DNA of 58,216 bases from Pelargonium nanum (Eukaryota; Streptophyta; Magnoliopsida; Geraniales; Geraniaceae): positions 1-58,216 of the forward strand of contig JAYMTF010000072.1 in the NCBI GenBank assembly GCA_036897485.1, given 5' to 3'. Under the pieces are notes generated by a model. It saw only the letters and a list, made by a program, of their open reading frames with translations. It did not search any database and had not been told where the DNA came from. Shown piece by piece: positions 13,713-26,232 of this stretch; within the stretch, counting starts at the first letter, position 1; every line of letters starts with the position of its first letter. The position numbers and the translations under genes are program-made.

Positions 13713-13829
13713 TTAACGTCTGCAAGCTCATCTTTTATATCAATGGGAATAATGTAGCAGTCTCCAATCCCAAGCCTGCAAGCATAGGCTTTGAAGATGG
13801 GATTTTTAACATAATGATCAGAGTAGTGA
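13713..13829 (-). other. Exon-like segment downstream of the DUF604 gene
   Basis: On the minus strand, after an ATCCAG acceptor-like sequence, one frame stays open to a GTTTGC donor-like site after AAG. It reads protein-like (it includes FKAYACRLGIGDCYIIPIDI). It begins about 80 bp past the DUF604 stop codon, so it may simply be 3' UTR. I cannot assign a family. Low confidence that it is coding. Confidence 0.25.
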
Positions 13830-13908
13830 AACCTTCTTCTGGATTGTAACCACATCCAAGGTCATGCATACACTGTGCACCACATCCCATTCAATTATTC
13901 AGTCTGAC

Positions 13909-15789
13909 TCAGATGCTGAAATCTCCCTTCTCACACTGCCCAACTTCTAACCTAAGGTGTTCGTTGTTTGTTTGGTTTACCTTGCAACATAGCCGTCGAG
14001 GTACCTGTTTAAGGGCATTCAAAGTTGATTTAACCAGATCTAAGCACAGAGGATTCTGCAGAAGATAAGACAATAGTAGCAAGAAAATGCAATGTGGGGG
14101 AAAAGTCATGAAAGGAAACACACCAAATGCCAATTCTTGCTCAACGGATACCCCAAAACCTTAATTCTTTGCACATTGTGCAGGCGTGGAAAATGTGGAA
14201 AGCAGAAAAGCTTCATTTTCAAAGCATCTTTTTCTTTGGACCGAACATACGATCCCAATGTAGCATTATCTTTTCTTCCTACATCTTGCAAGAAAAAGAG
14301 GACTGGTTTCTTACAAACAGATCTATAAGGATCCCTTGTATCCAAATCAAACTCATTCCTCTGACTTATCCTGTTCCAGGCAGAGTAGGTCTTTTCTGAA
14401 CGTTCCAGCTCACGGGGTAGCACAATATTTGGGAACACTTGCACAACATAACCAAGGGAAACTGAAAATGTAAGACGCCTTCCATGATCATAGCAAATTG
14501 ATCGCTGCAAAAAACTCCTAGGGTCCATTCGCATGGCTTTTGTAAACAGTTTCAAACTCTCCAAAGAGCTCAAGCCAGGGTAAAATGGCTCAACGGCTTC
14601 AATGTGGTGAATTGATATAAATGGTGTGATGGGATGCGATGACAAAAGCCCGTGTGCATTACCCCTAATATCCCACTGAAATAAACCACCAGTACATTTG
14701 ATATTTGTTAATTCTACATCCCAGTCACTCTTGCAAGTTGCAATTCAAAACATTATCTAATCCAACATTATACATACATACATACATATGTATAAATAGA
14801 CATACAGGAATGGAATATTTTGAAGAGAGTAAAAGTACCTGGTGGAAACCATGTTCTCTGGTTAAAGGAATGCCTAGTTCGGTAATGCAGGCATGGAGGC
14901 GATCGTCACTTCCATAGAGCTTCGGGTACCTCTCAAGACATTCGTCCTGAACCACAGAAAGAGTCTCTGCCAGGGGGTGACTAATTGCAATGCCTCCACC
15001 GCCAAAAGCCATGGAATGGCTAAAATAGGTGTTTGCAGAATGGCTCTCTGAGGAGCTACCAATGTAAACCATCTCGGAGGAATCATACTTACTGAGAACG
15101 GCGAGAAGATTATCAGCATTGAAAATGGTGTCATCGTCACCGAGGACGAACCATCGGACGTCCGGCAACCCTAGGCGGAAGCACTCGCTGACAATCCGGG
15201 AGATCCGAAGTCCAGAAGGATGGCCAGTGGGGTTAGTGTAGCGGAAGTGAGAGATGTCCTCGGAAACCATGATCGGCGGCAATGACTCGTCCCAATCGTC
15301 TGGGGGGCCTTGCTCCTCCAACCAAACATAGCCGCGCATGTCTTCTGGCTGCCACCACAGCCTCACGAACTCCTTACGGCGGTTCCAGAGCTGCGAAGAT
15401 CCGGCTATGCCGAACACAACTTGCTTCAGTGACAGCGACAGCGACATCTGGTCCCCTCCGAGGCTGACATTGCTGGCTATAGAGAATTGCTGTGGTGGCG
15501 GAGGAGGTAATGGGACAACGGAGAGGTGCTTCTTCCAAGGGAGAGAGCGAGGACTGCCTTCCCAGTCCTTAAGGCGGTTCCAGCAGCGAGCGGTGGTGCC
15601 GGAGAAGACGAGAGAGAGCCATGCGGTGGTGGAGATGAGAAGAGCAACGACGGCGACCACGGCAGTGGAAGTGCGAGTCTGGCGGCACCGGGAGGTCCTG
15701 GAGCGAGCGGAAGCGAGAGCGAGAGGAGAGGAAGTGTTGGAGAACAATGTAGTTGCGTTGCTCAAGCTGTTCATCGTCATCATCACCAT
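13909..15789 (-). CDS. DUF604 / Fringe-like glycosyltransferase (type II Golgi membrane protein)
   Basis: Three coding exons (15789-14839, 14675-14124, 14055-13909), all phase 0, give 549 aa. A short basic cytosolic N-terminus is followed by one membrane anchor at about residues 42-65 (VVAVVALLISTTAWLSLVFS), then a Fringe-like luminal domain. The nucleotide-sugar/metal-binding triplet DDD lies at residues 218-220 in WFVLGDDDTIF. The family motif MAFGGGGIAIS, the YGSDDRLHACI acidic motif and the C-terminal PRRLCCKV also fit DUF604. The family is expected to be a Golgi beta-1,3-type transferase, but the acceptor is unknown. The start is the first ATG of the frame; three more Met follow within seven codons, so the exact start is uncertain. 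The closest Arabidopsis match I recall is At1g33250. Confidence 0.9.
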
Positions 15790-18700
15790 CAGCACCAGCT
15801 TTCATCTCCAACCGTCGCCACCAGCAAGACGATCGAAGCTTCGGCTCGACAAAGACTATAGCGAATTTCTAAATCAATCGAAGCAGAAATCGAATCAAAG
15901 TTCAATTGCACCACAAATTGCTACTGAGAGATTGGATTGTGAATTTGGGACTGAGGATTTGGGAACACACACTCGTCGAGAGCTGTGGGAGTGAAGGTGT
16001 TGCGTTACGTATGGTTGATTTTGGGGATGATTTTGAATTTGATTTTGATTTTGAAAATTATGTGTTTGGTTTTTTGAATTTTGAAGCAAAAACAACAGAG
16101 ATAGATAGTAAGCGGATTGGATAGGGACGTTGCGTTTTTTCCTTTCCGGTTTTTTCTATACCGCCTTTTCGTGTTTTGCGCTAAATTTAATTTACTACCG
16201 TTAACCCAACTACGCCATTCGTGATTCGTATCGAAACTTTTCGGTTTTGAGTTTGAAAAGTTTAACTTAAATGTGATCATTTTTCAAACTCACATATTTT
16301 CAAGTGCTTCCGTTTTTTTAACTAAATTATATGCACTACTCTAACTTCAACTTCATTTGAAAGGCTTGTGTTAACTGGTTTATCAGTTTTTTACGAATAA
16401 AATATGTATGTTTGTGTACATTTTCTCAAACCAAACCAAAAATTGATAAAATCAAAATTTTGTATCATGTAACCACTGAAAATGTTGATCAAATTTCGAG
16501 TATTCTTGGACTTAGGTCAAAACTGTCAGCTAAATAACCCTTCTTCAATTCATCAAATTAATTTTTTATGTGAATTAAGAACTAATTAAGAGAATCCCTT
16601 CAAAAAAAACTAATTAAGAGAATTGTTCAAAAAAAAAACTAATTAAGAGAATATGCAAAAGGAATGGGCCCGGCCCAATACATAATTCGAGTTTCTGAAG
16701 CCAGTTTGAGCCCGTTGAAACTTAGGAAGAGGCCCAACTCAACTACTTGGGTTGGACCACTAAATCTTTGTCCAAATTACACTATCACCTCCAATTTGGT
16801 TGAATTTTACTTTGACGAAAAGAGTAATTGACGTAACTATGTTAATTAACATACAAAATATCATATAAGCAACAACAATAGCTATAGTTTTTTAGTTAAT
16901 TTATAAGCACAAACCTTATGTTTTCATGTTCTTCGGTGAGCTCTAAAAGAAATTTACTCTCTCATTACATGTTATCTATATGATATAAAGATCTTATTAT
17001 AATTCTTAATCATATATTGTATTAACATATGGAATGCCCGTTAATTTCGTAGCATGTTGTATTTTGAGACACAAAATGTCATCTCTAATAACACAAGAAA
17101 AATAAAATAAAAGTTGTGCTACCTAATTTACTGAATCAAAACCATAGAACTTCAGATATTCAAACCAAACAGCATAGTGATTAGAGGACAAGAAAGATCA
17201 TGTCAAGCATAAAGTGAGCAAAATTGATTAAAAGTATAATATAAAAGAGTGGGCTCGACAAGGGTCTAATCAAAGTATTAACTAATAATATTATTATTTA
17301 ATCACATAATTAACAAAGATTTTTCGATGCCATTATTGTCTCCTATGAGCTCCATACACAATACATTGCATTGTAATGTGTGGGGATACAAAAATACAAA
17401 GTATCTAATTTGGTAAGATTATGCTCGTGGGAAGTCTATTTAGCAATTCGTTGTTATGTTAACATCCAACCAAATTAATCACTAAAATATGCCAAATTTG
17501 AAATTCAATGCTCTGAATCAATATGTTACGCGTGCAATTTGTAATATTTTAGTCAAAATCAAGAAGAAAATTTGATTGGAAATGTTCAACCGACGGTTAC
17601 TATAGTAGTAAAACAAAGAAACAAAGAAACAAAGGAAGTGAGCTGTGTGATGTGTTAAAAAATCTATCTCACATTGTTACAAACAATGGTTTTAAGTGTG
17701 TACAAGTGCCTGTCTCAAGCGACCTCTTGATCGGCAATGCTTACTTAGCACATTCCGCAAAATAAAACAAGAAACACGTTTATATTGATACTTCTCAATA
17801 ATTGGCTGAAAGATATTGTACAATAAAACAAATAAAATGAAGTTAGACTTTAGAGATGTGAAGCGTGAAGGATTTACGGCGATAACTTTTTGACTATGAA
17901 TATTATAGAATATATCTCATGTTGATACACACAGTCTTAGGTGATCACACAAGATGTGAGGTTAGAAATGTGAGGTACGGATAGTTTCTACTGACTAGCA
18001 ACCTCTTAGAACCAAATTGCATGTGACGAGAGATTTTATATTTTGAAAATTAATGATCTATTTATTAGATCTTTGATAGAATACATTTGTATGGACAACA
18101 TCTACCAAAAGAATACATATTCATTCATTGCAAGGGCACAAGCAATTTCCATAGCAACCAACCAAAGGTCCAAATGTTCCATTTCATGTTGTTTCTCATT
18201 CCATTGGTTGGTGAAGAATGGTTCAATGAGAAGAGTGTTGAAATAGTACTTGAATTACTAAATAATCATGAATGTGGTATGATTAATAATAGAGATTAAA
18301 GACCCATATAGTAATAGTAGTGTGATTTAATGGAAACTTGACAAAGTTGGTTGAGAGTTGAAGCTCATGAGCCCCACCACTAATGAATTGTTGCACATTG
18401 TATTTGCACACACCATGATCGTAAAGTGAATCAAGGAATGGCTATGCCTTTGGGGAGAAGTTAAAGCACATTAAAATTATTGTTTTTGAAACTATTATTA
18501 AAAAGTCGTAGACTATTTAGCAACATACAATACTTCTTCTATTGTTTTGTTAAATTATTGATGAAAATAACTCATTCGAATTAAAGTACGGAAATTCAAG
18601 GATATTTTTTTAGTAAACAAAATTCACGGATCAAATTAAAAAATTCTTATTTATTTTATTTTTTTAGTGAAAATCCTTAATTGAATCAACCAATTAATCA

Positions 18701-20590
18701 ACACATAGTGATTTTCAAATGATTTGTAACCACAACTCAGAATAAATGATATTCAAACAAATAGAAAGATGTCACACTCCTAAATAAACATGCCATCCCA
18801 ATTTTTGCAATCTATGGATCTCATTAAATGCTAAATATATTGTTTAATCATCAGTTTATGATTATGTAAATTGAATTGCAATTTATTTTAAACTTGACGG
18901 CAAAGAAAACCATACTATTTATTGTACATTAAAAGCTTTTAAGTTACTTACAAGTTTGATTTTCTTTATTTGCCGGTCACAAGTGCATGGAATCGTAAAA
19001 TATTGTTAGTGCACGTCGTTTCGCTTATTGAATGATGAAATTGAAATGTGCACAATGAATAAAACATCCATTTACATTATTTTGCGATCATAATAGAAAT
19101 GCACTACGATATAGAACTCGCAATTTGTATACGAATTTGTAAGTATATAAATTTTGATACACATTTGTATAAATTTAGTTTGCGTAAAATAGATACAATC
19201 TATGATACGAATCCACATACATATATTCAAAACGCAACTAAATTTTTTGTAGATTATATCGCGTAAACCGGAACCAACCAATTTTTTGGGTTGTTACATG
19301 CCAGACATAGTGTTTTTTTGTTTAGTTACAAGCCAGGTAAACCCACATGGGTCCACAAAATTTTAAAATATGAACTTGACTCTTGGCTAGGTGTATAAAC
19401 GACACGGTTTGCGTGTCTATCGAGTCTTAGTAAGCTCACGTCGAACAAAATTTGTATTCTAGATAAACTTAAGTATAGACTTGTGCTCAAGTTGAACATT
19501 TAGTGAATCGACTTGAACAACTCTTTTACATCACTACTTGCAATCCCCAAAAAATTAACGAATCATTTTTGTTGAATAAAACTGTTTCTAACTCGAATAT
19601 GAAAAGAAAACGGTCAAAACCTAAAACCCAAATTATCGTCTTTAACACCTCTTATGAAACGGGTTTTGGTGAAGTCCGTCTAGCTTCAGCCAACGAAAAT
19701 ACAACTCAGATTCAATGAAATTTTCGAATTATTAGCTATAATTGGTATAGAAAATGACAAAAATGAAACTAGTGGTATCAATTATCAAATAAATGTGCGT
19801 AATAATTAAAACGTGATTGACCAAAGCCGTCTGAAATGGAGGGGTTAACACAAACCCACGTGTTAAACACAGCTTGCATTTTCAGTTGAATAATTGAAAT
19901 TGCAATATTATATTTTCTTTGACCATAAATACACACCAACCTTATTTTTCTATTTTCTTTTTAATTTTCACTTTCAAATACTCGTAATAAAAATCATAAA
20001 AATAAAACATCATTTTCCATGTTTTTGTTAGCAAGCTACCATCCCAAAATTTATAAATTTTTTTTTAAAAAATAACTAGGACTGCATTGAGTCGATATCA
20101 TTTAGTTGCTAAATCATTAATTATATATATATTCTAATTTCGTTGAGAGATATTCTTGATATTCACATTTAATTAATAACACATAAGTGAAAGTAGGGTC
20201 AATTTAATATAAAATCAAGTTGATTATAGTAATTTCTAGTGTATCAATCAATAATACTTGATGAATTAATTGGGTCAATAATGTGTGCTTTGTAATAAAA
20301 ATGATTAATCTTGAATGTTTTTTAAGATCAACACGAATACGACACAATTATTGTACGTGTTGGATAATCAACACAAACACAGCGTGACTAAAAAAATAAT
20401 AAAATCAAACGGACATATTGTGTATGGTATTGCGTATTAAGACACACATTGTTACTCTTTTAAATTTAAAAGGTACGAATAAAATAAGTTGAACCAAACG
20501 ATTAAAGCGCTTAAAATTTTCTTTAAGATACCGTGTTCAAATGAATATTATTTACTTTAATAAAAATTATTTGACAGAAAATAAATATTG
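15790..20590. other. Promoter of DUF604 gene and AT-rich intergenic region
   Basis: The first 300-350 bp are probably the DUF604 leader and promoter (minus strand). The rest is AT-rich with no convincing exon. Triplicate AACTAATTAAGAGAAT short repeats occur at about 16580-16652. Degenerate CGACAC-type repeat debris lies at about 19375-19510 and 20320-20440. I saw no gene in 16300-20590. Confidence 0.5.
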
Positions 20591-20593
20591 TAC

Positions 20594-21059
20594 AGTATAA
20601 TAAAAGCCTGTTTGAAGTTTTGAGACTAAAATAAGAAATAAAATAATCTACGTGCTTCCCCACACAGAGAACCTTCGTCTCTCTCTTCTATACTCAGATC
20701 TGAACCAATTTACACCTTGTTCGATTCTGCTTCCATGGACGCGACTCCTAGATCCGAAGACCAAACCAATAACCCAACTCGGATTCTCCTATTTGTCTCC
20801 GGGTCGTCGTCTTCTTCTTCAAATATATTTAATTTCTCCGTCTCTCCTCTGCTCCGCTTCTTCTGCGTCACTTCACAATCTCAGCCCACAACAGGTCCCA
20901 TCCCCTCCATCACAGCCCCAACCACCACTCTCTGTTCCTTTCCATTCCTGTCTCAATCAACCGACACCTCCTTTTAAAGTAAAGGGTCCATCTTCATTCT
21001 CACACCATTCACGCCAGCAATCTCAAATTCGCATCTTTAACTTTGCTCTGTTTTTCGTC
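20594..21059 (+). promoter_or_regulatory. Core promoter and leader of RLCK gene, with a possible 80-codon uORF
   Basis: A TATA-like TATAATAAAAG at about 20597 precedes a CT-rich start region near 20690. If transcription starts near 20630, the leader is about 430 nt and contains an ATG at 20735 opening an 80-codon frame to 20977, upstream of the main ATG at 21060. The uORF peptide is Ser/Thr-rich and not recognised. Whether it is transcribed is inferred. Confidence 0.4.
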
Positions 21060-22274
21060 ATGGGTTGCTTCAGTTTTCGCAGATTCAGAACCAGACGCAA
21101 TCGCAGACTTAGTGGAAGATCTCAGGTTGATTCTGTTTCTCTAGTAGTTGATGAGAAGCAATTGGCTGGAAATGGAGCTGTGAGGAGGTTTAGCTGGGAA
21201 GAGATTGAGAAGCTCACTGTGAATTTCTCGACGGTGATTGGATCCGGTGGGTTCAGTACCGTTTATTTGGCTCGGTTTTCTGGGTCGAACCAGCTCGGAG
21301 CAGTCAAGATCCACAACGGCAGCGAGCGTCTCCATCGAGTATTCAAACAGGAATTGGACATTCTTCTCCGTCTTCGCCACCACAACATCGTCAAGCTTCT
21401 CGGCTATTGCGATGAACGAGGTTTGTAGTTTTCGATATCTGGTTGTGTTCTTAAATTGTTGCAAACCCAAAAGAAAAAAGAAGTGCTTTAATTGTGTTTA
21501 TGCTCTATTGTTCTAAATTTTTTGCACACCATGTGTTTGTGTTTATGCTCAGAAGAAGAAGGCGCTTTGGTATTCGAGTACGTCCCGAGCGGGGACTTGC
21601 AGGAGCGGCTTCACGGCGGCGGAGATTGCGAACCCACGGCGGCGATTTCATGGCGGAGCCGAATGGCCATCGCCTTCCAGCTCGCACAAGCAATCGAGTA
21701 CCTCCACGAAAAGTGCAGCCTCCAAATCGTCCACGGCGACATCAAATCCTCCAATATATTGCTCGACGACGAGCTCAACATCAAGCTCTGCGATTTTGGG
21801 TTCGCGAAAATGGGCTTTTCTTCAACGGTCACATCCTCCAATTCGCCGATCATGAAGCATGCGATGATGGGTTCTCCGGGCTACACAGATCCACACTACT
21901 TGAGAACCGGAATCGCCTCGAAGAAGAACGATGTGTACAGCTTCGGCGTCGTCGTGTTGGAGCTCGTGACGGGCATGGAAGCTTTTTGCTCGGAGAAAGG
22001 TCAGTTCTTGAGCTCCATTGTTGCGTCCAAAATCAGCGAAGACGGTGAGCTTGAAGCTGCAACGGTTAAAGAAATGGTGGATCCGAAATTGGGCGGAGAG
22101 TTTGATGTGGAGGAAGCTAAAGCCATGCTTCAAATTGCTGCTCTGTGTCTTCGCCAATCGCACACTCTGAGACCGTCAGCGACGCAAATCTTGCAGACCA
22201 TAACAGACAAAATTGCCGCCGTCAAGTTCTCGCCGGAGAAAGATTCGAAGTTGATATTGCCACTGCCCAACTAA
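21060..22274 (+). CDS. Receptor-like cytoplasmic kinase with HGD catalytic motif (At1g33260/At4g10390-like)
   Basis: Two exons, 21060-21420 and 21553-22274 (phase 1 intron), encode 360 aa. There is no ectodomain. The N-terminus starts [13 protein letters not shown]: Gly2-Cys3 followed by a basic patch, a typical N-myristoylation/palmitoylation context for plasma-membrane attachment. The kinase domain begins near residue 44. The Gly-rich loop is GSGGFSTV (61-68) and the catalytic Lys is K83 in GAVKIH. The catalytic loop is HGDIKSSN (181-188), with Gly in place of the usual Arg, so it is non-RD. DFG is intact at 201-203 and [10 protein letters not shown] is the activation-end motif. The upstream in-frame sequence has no ATG until 21060. 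The kinase is probably active because Lys, Asp and DFG are present, but it is probably not regulated like RD kinases. Substrate unknown. Confidence 0.9.
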
Positions 22275-23585
22275 TTGATGCTGATATTTTGAAATTTAAA
22301 ATTTTGTAAATTCCCCATAAGGCCCTTTTAGTATATACTTAAAAAATTTGTTGGGAAAATAATTCTAGCATTAGTGTAGATGTTACGTCATTTGTATCTG
22401 TCATGCGAGTTTTGACATTTATGGTATCTAGAAAGGAAAACAAAAAATACATTTTTTTTATGGAAGATGATCACACATATATTATTTGCACTATATTTTC
22501 GGTAGACTTGCCTATAATTATTAGGAGGGTTGTAGACAATGATTAATTTGTAACTAGGCAATAATGTAGTTCTATGCATTACTAGCCGCAAAAATTAGCA
22601 TGTAACTAGGCAATAATGGAGTTTCATGCATTAGTTGATGGAGAAGTACGTTAATCTTTGCGAAAATTAACACGTTGTGAGTAAAATATAATGAATTTTT
22701 ATACATTTATTAGTAAAATTGTGTAAGTTTATCGATATAAGAATTGATGTGTAATTAGGCAATAATGAAATTTGCGACTAGCAAGAATGAAGGACTTATA
22801 GCCTATAGCTATTTTTGATAGAGTTGTTGAGCATTAGAGTACGAGGTGCTAAACTGCTAACGAGAGATGTTAAGGATTAGATGTTAAACTTATCACTCAA
22901 TGTTAAACATTACTATTTTACATTCTTTCTCATCTTAGCGTTCATTTTAATATGGGTGCTGAGCATTAGAGTATGTAAAATTAAAAATAAAGTTAAATTA
23001 TATGACACACTCTCTTCTCTTAACACCCACAAAAAACTCTAAGTATTGAAAATGCTATAACTAAATAATAGTAGACTTTTATATATATAAGACTAAACTC
23101 TCGTACATTTATTGGTGTAAGCATATACACGTGACTCACATGCATCAAATAGTACATAAAATAGACTTCTTTTTTCATTAACATGGATTTTAGGCTGAAC
23201 CATCATCATCTCACGCCACAAATTTAGCCTATGATTGAGTGTGACTCCAGGAGATGTGGAAGGTTGTCATTAAATTCCCTGTAATGTCGATGTGTATACT
23301 TAGAAAGCTACAATTTACCAATATTGTCACATGTGTGATAAATTGTTTTATCTTCTTTTATGGGTAAATTCTTTAACTGGATCCTCTATTGTATGCTACA
23401 ATTAGAAAGAAAATAAAGGGTTCGGGTGAGAGGCAGAAGGAGATAGGTTTGCAAATGCGTGTTATGTCAGAGAATTGAAAACTTGTGCGAGCGTAGCATA
23501 TTGACGTTAATGATGTGTTATAAAATTCAACACAAACATTTTCACGTTTGATTTTTCTTTTTAACAATTAAACGCAACAACCAAG
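22275..23585. other. Intergenic, with short repeats of a GGCAATAATG motif
   Basis: 3' flank of the RLCK gene. Between about 22549 and 22780 a motif built on AACTAGGCAATAATG occurs two to three times with about 50-bp spacing and then once more degenerately. At about 22845-22990 the phrase GAGCATTAGAGTA appears twice. No coding segment seen. Confidence 0.5.
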
Positions 23586-23755
23586 ACATGTTGGACCAAG
23601 TGGTTAATAGCACTTTGAGGTCTCAAGTTCGAGCCTCCTTGTCGACGGTATGGGGTGGGATTTTGTGGGGTGGAGTTTAGGGTGAAGCTTCCAAAGGAAG
23701 TGAGAAACATTGTTACTTCGAATATGATGTCCCGTTGCTTATAAAAAAAAAACAA
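23586..23755 (+). mobile_element. tRNA-derived SINE-like element
   Basis: The sequence has a pol III A-box-like TTGGACCAAGTGG at about 23592 and a B-box-like AGTTCGAGCCT about 33 bp later (near 23627), then a GT-rich body and a 3' A-rich tail (AAAAAAAAAC) near 23745-23755. This order is that of a tRNA-derived plant SINE. A short AATTAAACGCAACAA segment occurs on both sides (about 23566-23580 and 23753-23768), which fits a target-site duplication. The cloverleaf is not intact, so I do not call a tRNA gene. Confidence 0.6.
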
Positions 23756-24179
23756 TTAAACGCAACAAACGACACATTTAACACGGGTAATAGCCACCCC
23801 GTCCCCGCACCATTACTAGCTCGGTTAATTTCTTTTACCACACACTCGCCCCATTTCCAAAAAAATGCCCGTCCCGTGCCCGTTCGGGGCAGGAATATTG
23901 GGCTCCCCCGTCAAGTTAGGATCAAATTGCCACATGTATAATGGGCTTATATTGAAGGTATTGTGGGCTTTGAAGTAAACTATGTTGAACAATGTCAAAG
24001 TTTGTATCATGAAATTGATAAGCCCATTCCACAATATATCTCAGAACCTAAGCCCAAAATCATGAAGAGCAAGCTTTGCCGCTAGAGTCAGAGGCAGAGC
24101 AAGTGAGCAACAAGTAGTGAACTGTTTCGCGCGGCAGTGTTGAGCTGCGCCACCAACTCCAATCCAAGCGACCGCGAAA

Positions 24180-26232
24180 ATGTCGTCTTCTCTGTTGACG
24201 ATTCCGGCAACAACAGTAGCTGCAACGACCTGTTTCCGTTTCAACAACCACTCAAAATGCCCAACAACGTTGTCCTTGTCCCATAGATGTAATGTCGACA
24301 AAACGACAAGTTTAAGAAGAAATGCTAGGTTGTGTTCGAACCGAATCGATGGTCTTCGACGTCGCCGTTTCGAGTGCAAATCTCAACTGGCGGAGCTGGC
24401 TCCAGCTGCTTCCGCCGCCTATGGACTGTTGCTCTTCAGTGGCGGTCTCTTTGCCTGTGAGTTTCTCAAAAAATAGCCTAACCCTATTTACAATTGCTCC
24501 CATATGTTCTTGTTTTGGTCAATTAATCACGAAATTCACTAAAACCCAGTATGGTTCACGAGTACATGAATTGGTTTAAACCATTTGTTTGCAAGCAGAC
24601 CAAAGATCAGGAAGCAAAGGTTCTCTCTTTGGTGGGCTCACTGGAGCAGCTCTCATGGGTGCAGTAAGTTCTCCTCAGTCAATTTCAATTTTCAATTTTC
24701 ATTTCTACAGCTTTCTCTTTAGTTCACATTAGACCTTTGGGATATGAATTGTGGGTTTATTTGGTGTTTTGAATGTGTCAAGAGGGTCTGGTTAGATTTT
24801 ATTATGTATCTTCTCGGCTTATGCTTTTTGTGTGTTGCTGATATTGCTTTTATATTGGCTTAATATGGAGGTTATATAGACATGTAATGCTAGCTATTAT
24901 CTTCTCCACCCTCTTGTGAACATATGACACATCTCTATGTTGATGAGATTCCTTGAACAACTCTGCTGTCTATCAAGTAACTTCTCCCATATAACTCCAT
25001 CAGTCCATTCCGGTCTCTCCCCACTTAACCTAGCATTGCAAAGCCAATAAGCTAACCGCCTCACGACTTTTTCATGAAAGCCTGCCTCTTGCTTTAATTA
25101 AAGTTTGGTGTTCAATGTCTGTATCTGATCGGAATTGGGCTGCTTCTGGTGTTGTTGACGAATTCTATGAGTTTTCTCCCCAATGCATTATTCCTTTCAC
25201 TAAGTTTCTCATTCCATTGTGTGTTATCTGGTATCAAAGCTAACTAAAGCTGTAGGGTCCATTGTTTTGTGTTTATGAGGTTTGTTTTTCTCACAAGCTA
25301 TTAGATTCACAGACCAAATTCTACTCGGTGGGCCTTTGGTTCACGTGCTTTCCCATCAAGAATGTTTCCTAAAACTCGTTGACCCCTGTTTGGAGTGTCT
25401 TGCTTTTCATGTAACTCAGATCTTGTTGGTTGTTGCATCTAGCAAATTTCTTACAAAATATGGCTCAAATCAACTAAGGCGGATTCATGCTATTTGCTCC
25501 CTTGAAACCACATGCTCATATAGTCTGAAAACTTGCGGTTTCTGAAGGCAGTTTTGCTAAAATTATATTAATCCATATTAAAACCTCTAGATATAACTTT
25601 CATGAGATGGTTTTTCAGCAGAAGAGCTTTTATCAGAACTAATGCAATGCTTCATATATATAGCATCACATTGTTTTATATCACTTGAGAAAACAATAGT
25701 ACTATCTAAATATATATTTTAAACCCGTATCTGCAAAATTAGTAGAGACCATTAAAAAAACTAGTAAGTGAAGATTGGTTCTCGAGAATTTAGTATTTTG
25801 ACACCAAATATTTTTTCTTCTCTTGTACAGGCCTTTTTCCTTATGCAAGTACCAGAGACAAAAGATATTGGTGATGCCCTTGGTTTCGGATCTGCCTTCC
25901 TTTTCTCTTGCATATTTGGTATGCATCCTCCAATCCATATTTGTTTGAAGTTTTCGCTATATTAGTGAAATGAAAAGTTCATACTTTTTAGGCATGTTTA
26001 TGGACTTTTCAAAATCAGAATGATACGCGTAATGAAAATAAGTTAGATACCTTTAGTGTTGGTTTCCATATACACCACAGTATGAAAGTGATTCTTCTCT
26101 CATTTGTTGGTTATTGTATCAGGCATACGATTGGCAGCAACTCGAAAACTGACTCCTGCAGGCCCTCTACTAGGCCTATCTATCAGTGCATTGGTTGTGT
26201 TTATCTCAGCATATCTTCAAAACAGGGTCTGA
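24180..26232 (+). CDS. FAX4: FATTY ACID EXPORT 4-like TMEM14 protein, plastid
   Basis: Four exons, 24180-24456, 24599-24663, 25831-25918 and 26123-26232, join in phase to 179 aa. The first 70 or so residues are rich in Ser, Thr and Arg with few acids, as in a chloroplast transit peptide. The rest is a TMEM14-type core with about four short hydrophobic helices: AYGLLLFSGGLFAY, then GSKGSLFGGLTGAALMGA, then GDALGFGSAFLFSCIFG, then GPLLGLSISALVVFISAYL. FAX proteins are held to move free fatty acids across the plastid inner envelope; the function of FAX4 itself is less clear. The start is the first ATG and gives a normal transit-peptide length. Introns are variable; the second is about 1.2 kb. 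The neighbour order kinase-FAX4 matches Arabidopsis At1g33260-At1g33265. Confidence 0.88.

Noticed and set aside
15338..15994. 218-codon plus-strand open frame opposite the DUF604 gene start
   Set aside because: It overlaps the well-supported first exon of the DUF604 protein on the other strand and has no recognisable domain; the high GC of that exon explains the open frame.
21494..22163. Other-frame ORFs (184 and 113 codons) over the RLCK kinase exon
   Set aside because: The kinase frame carries all motifs in order. The others are GC-rich shadows.
23586..23660. Possible tRNA gene (A and B boxes)
   Set aside because: The arms do not form a cloverleaf and the unit continues into a SINE body with an A-rich tail.
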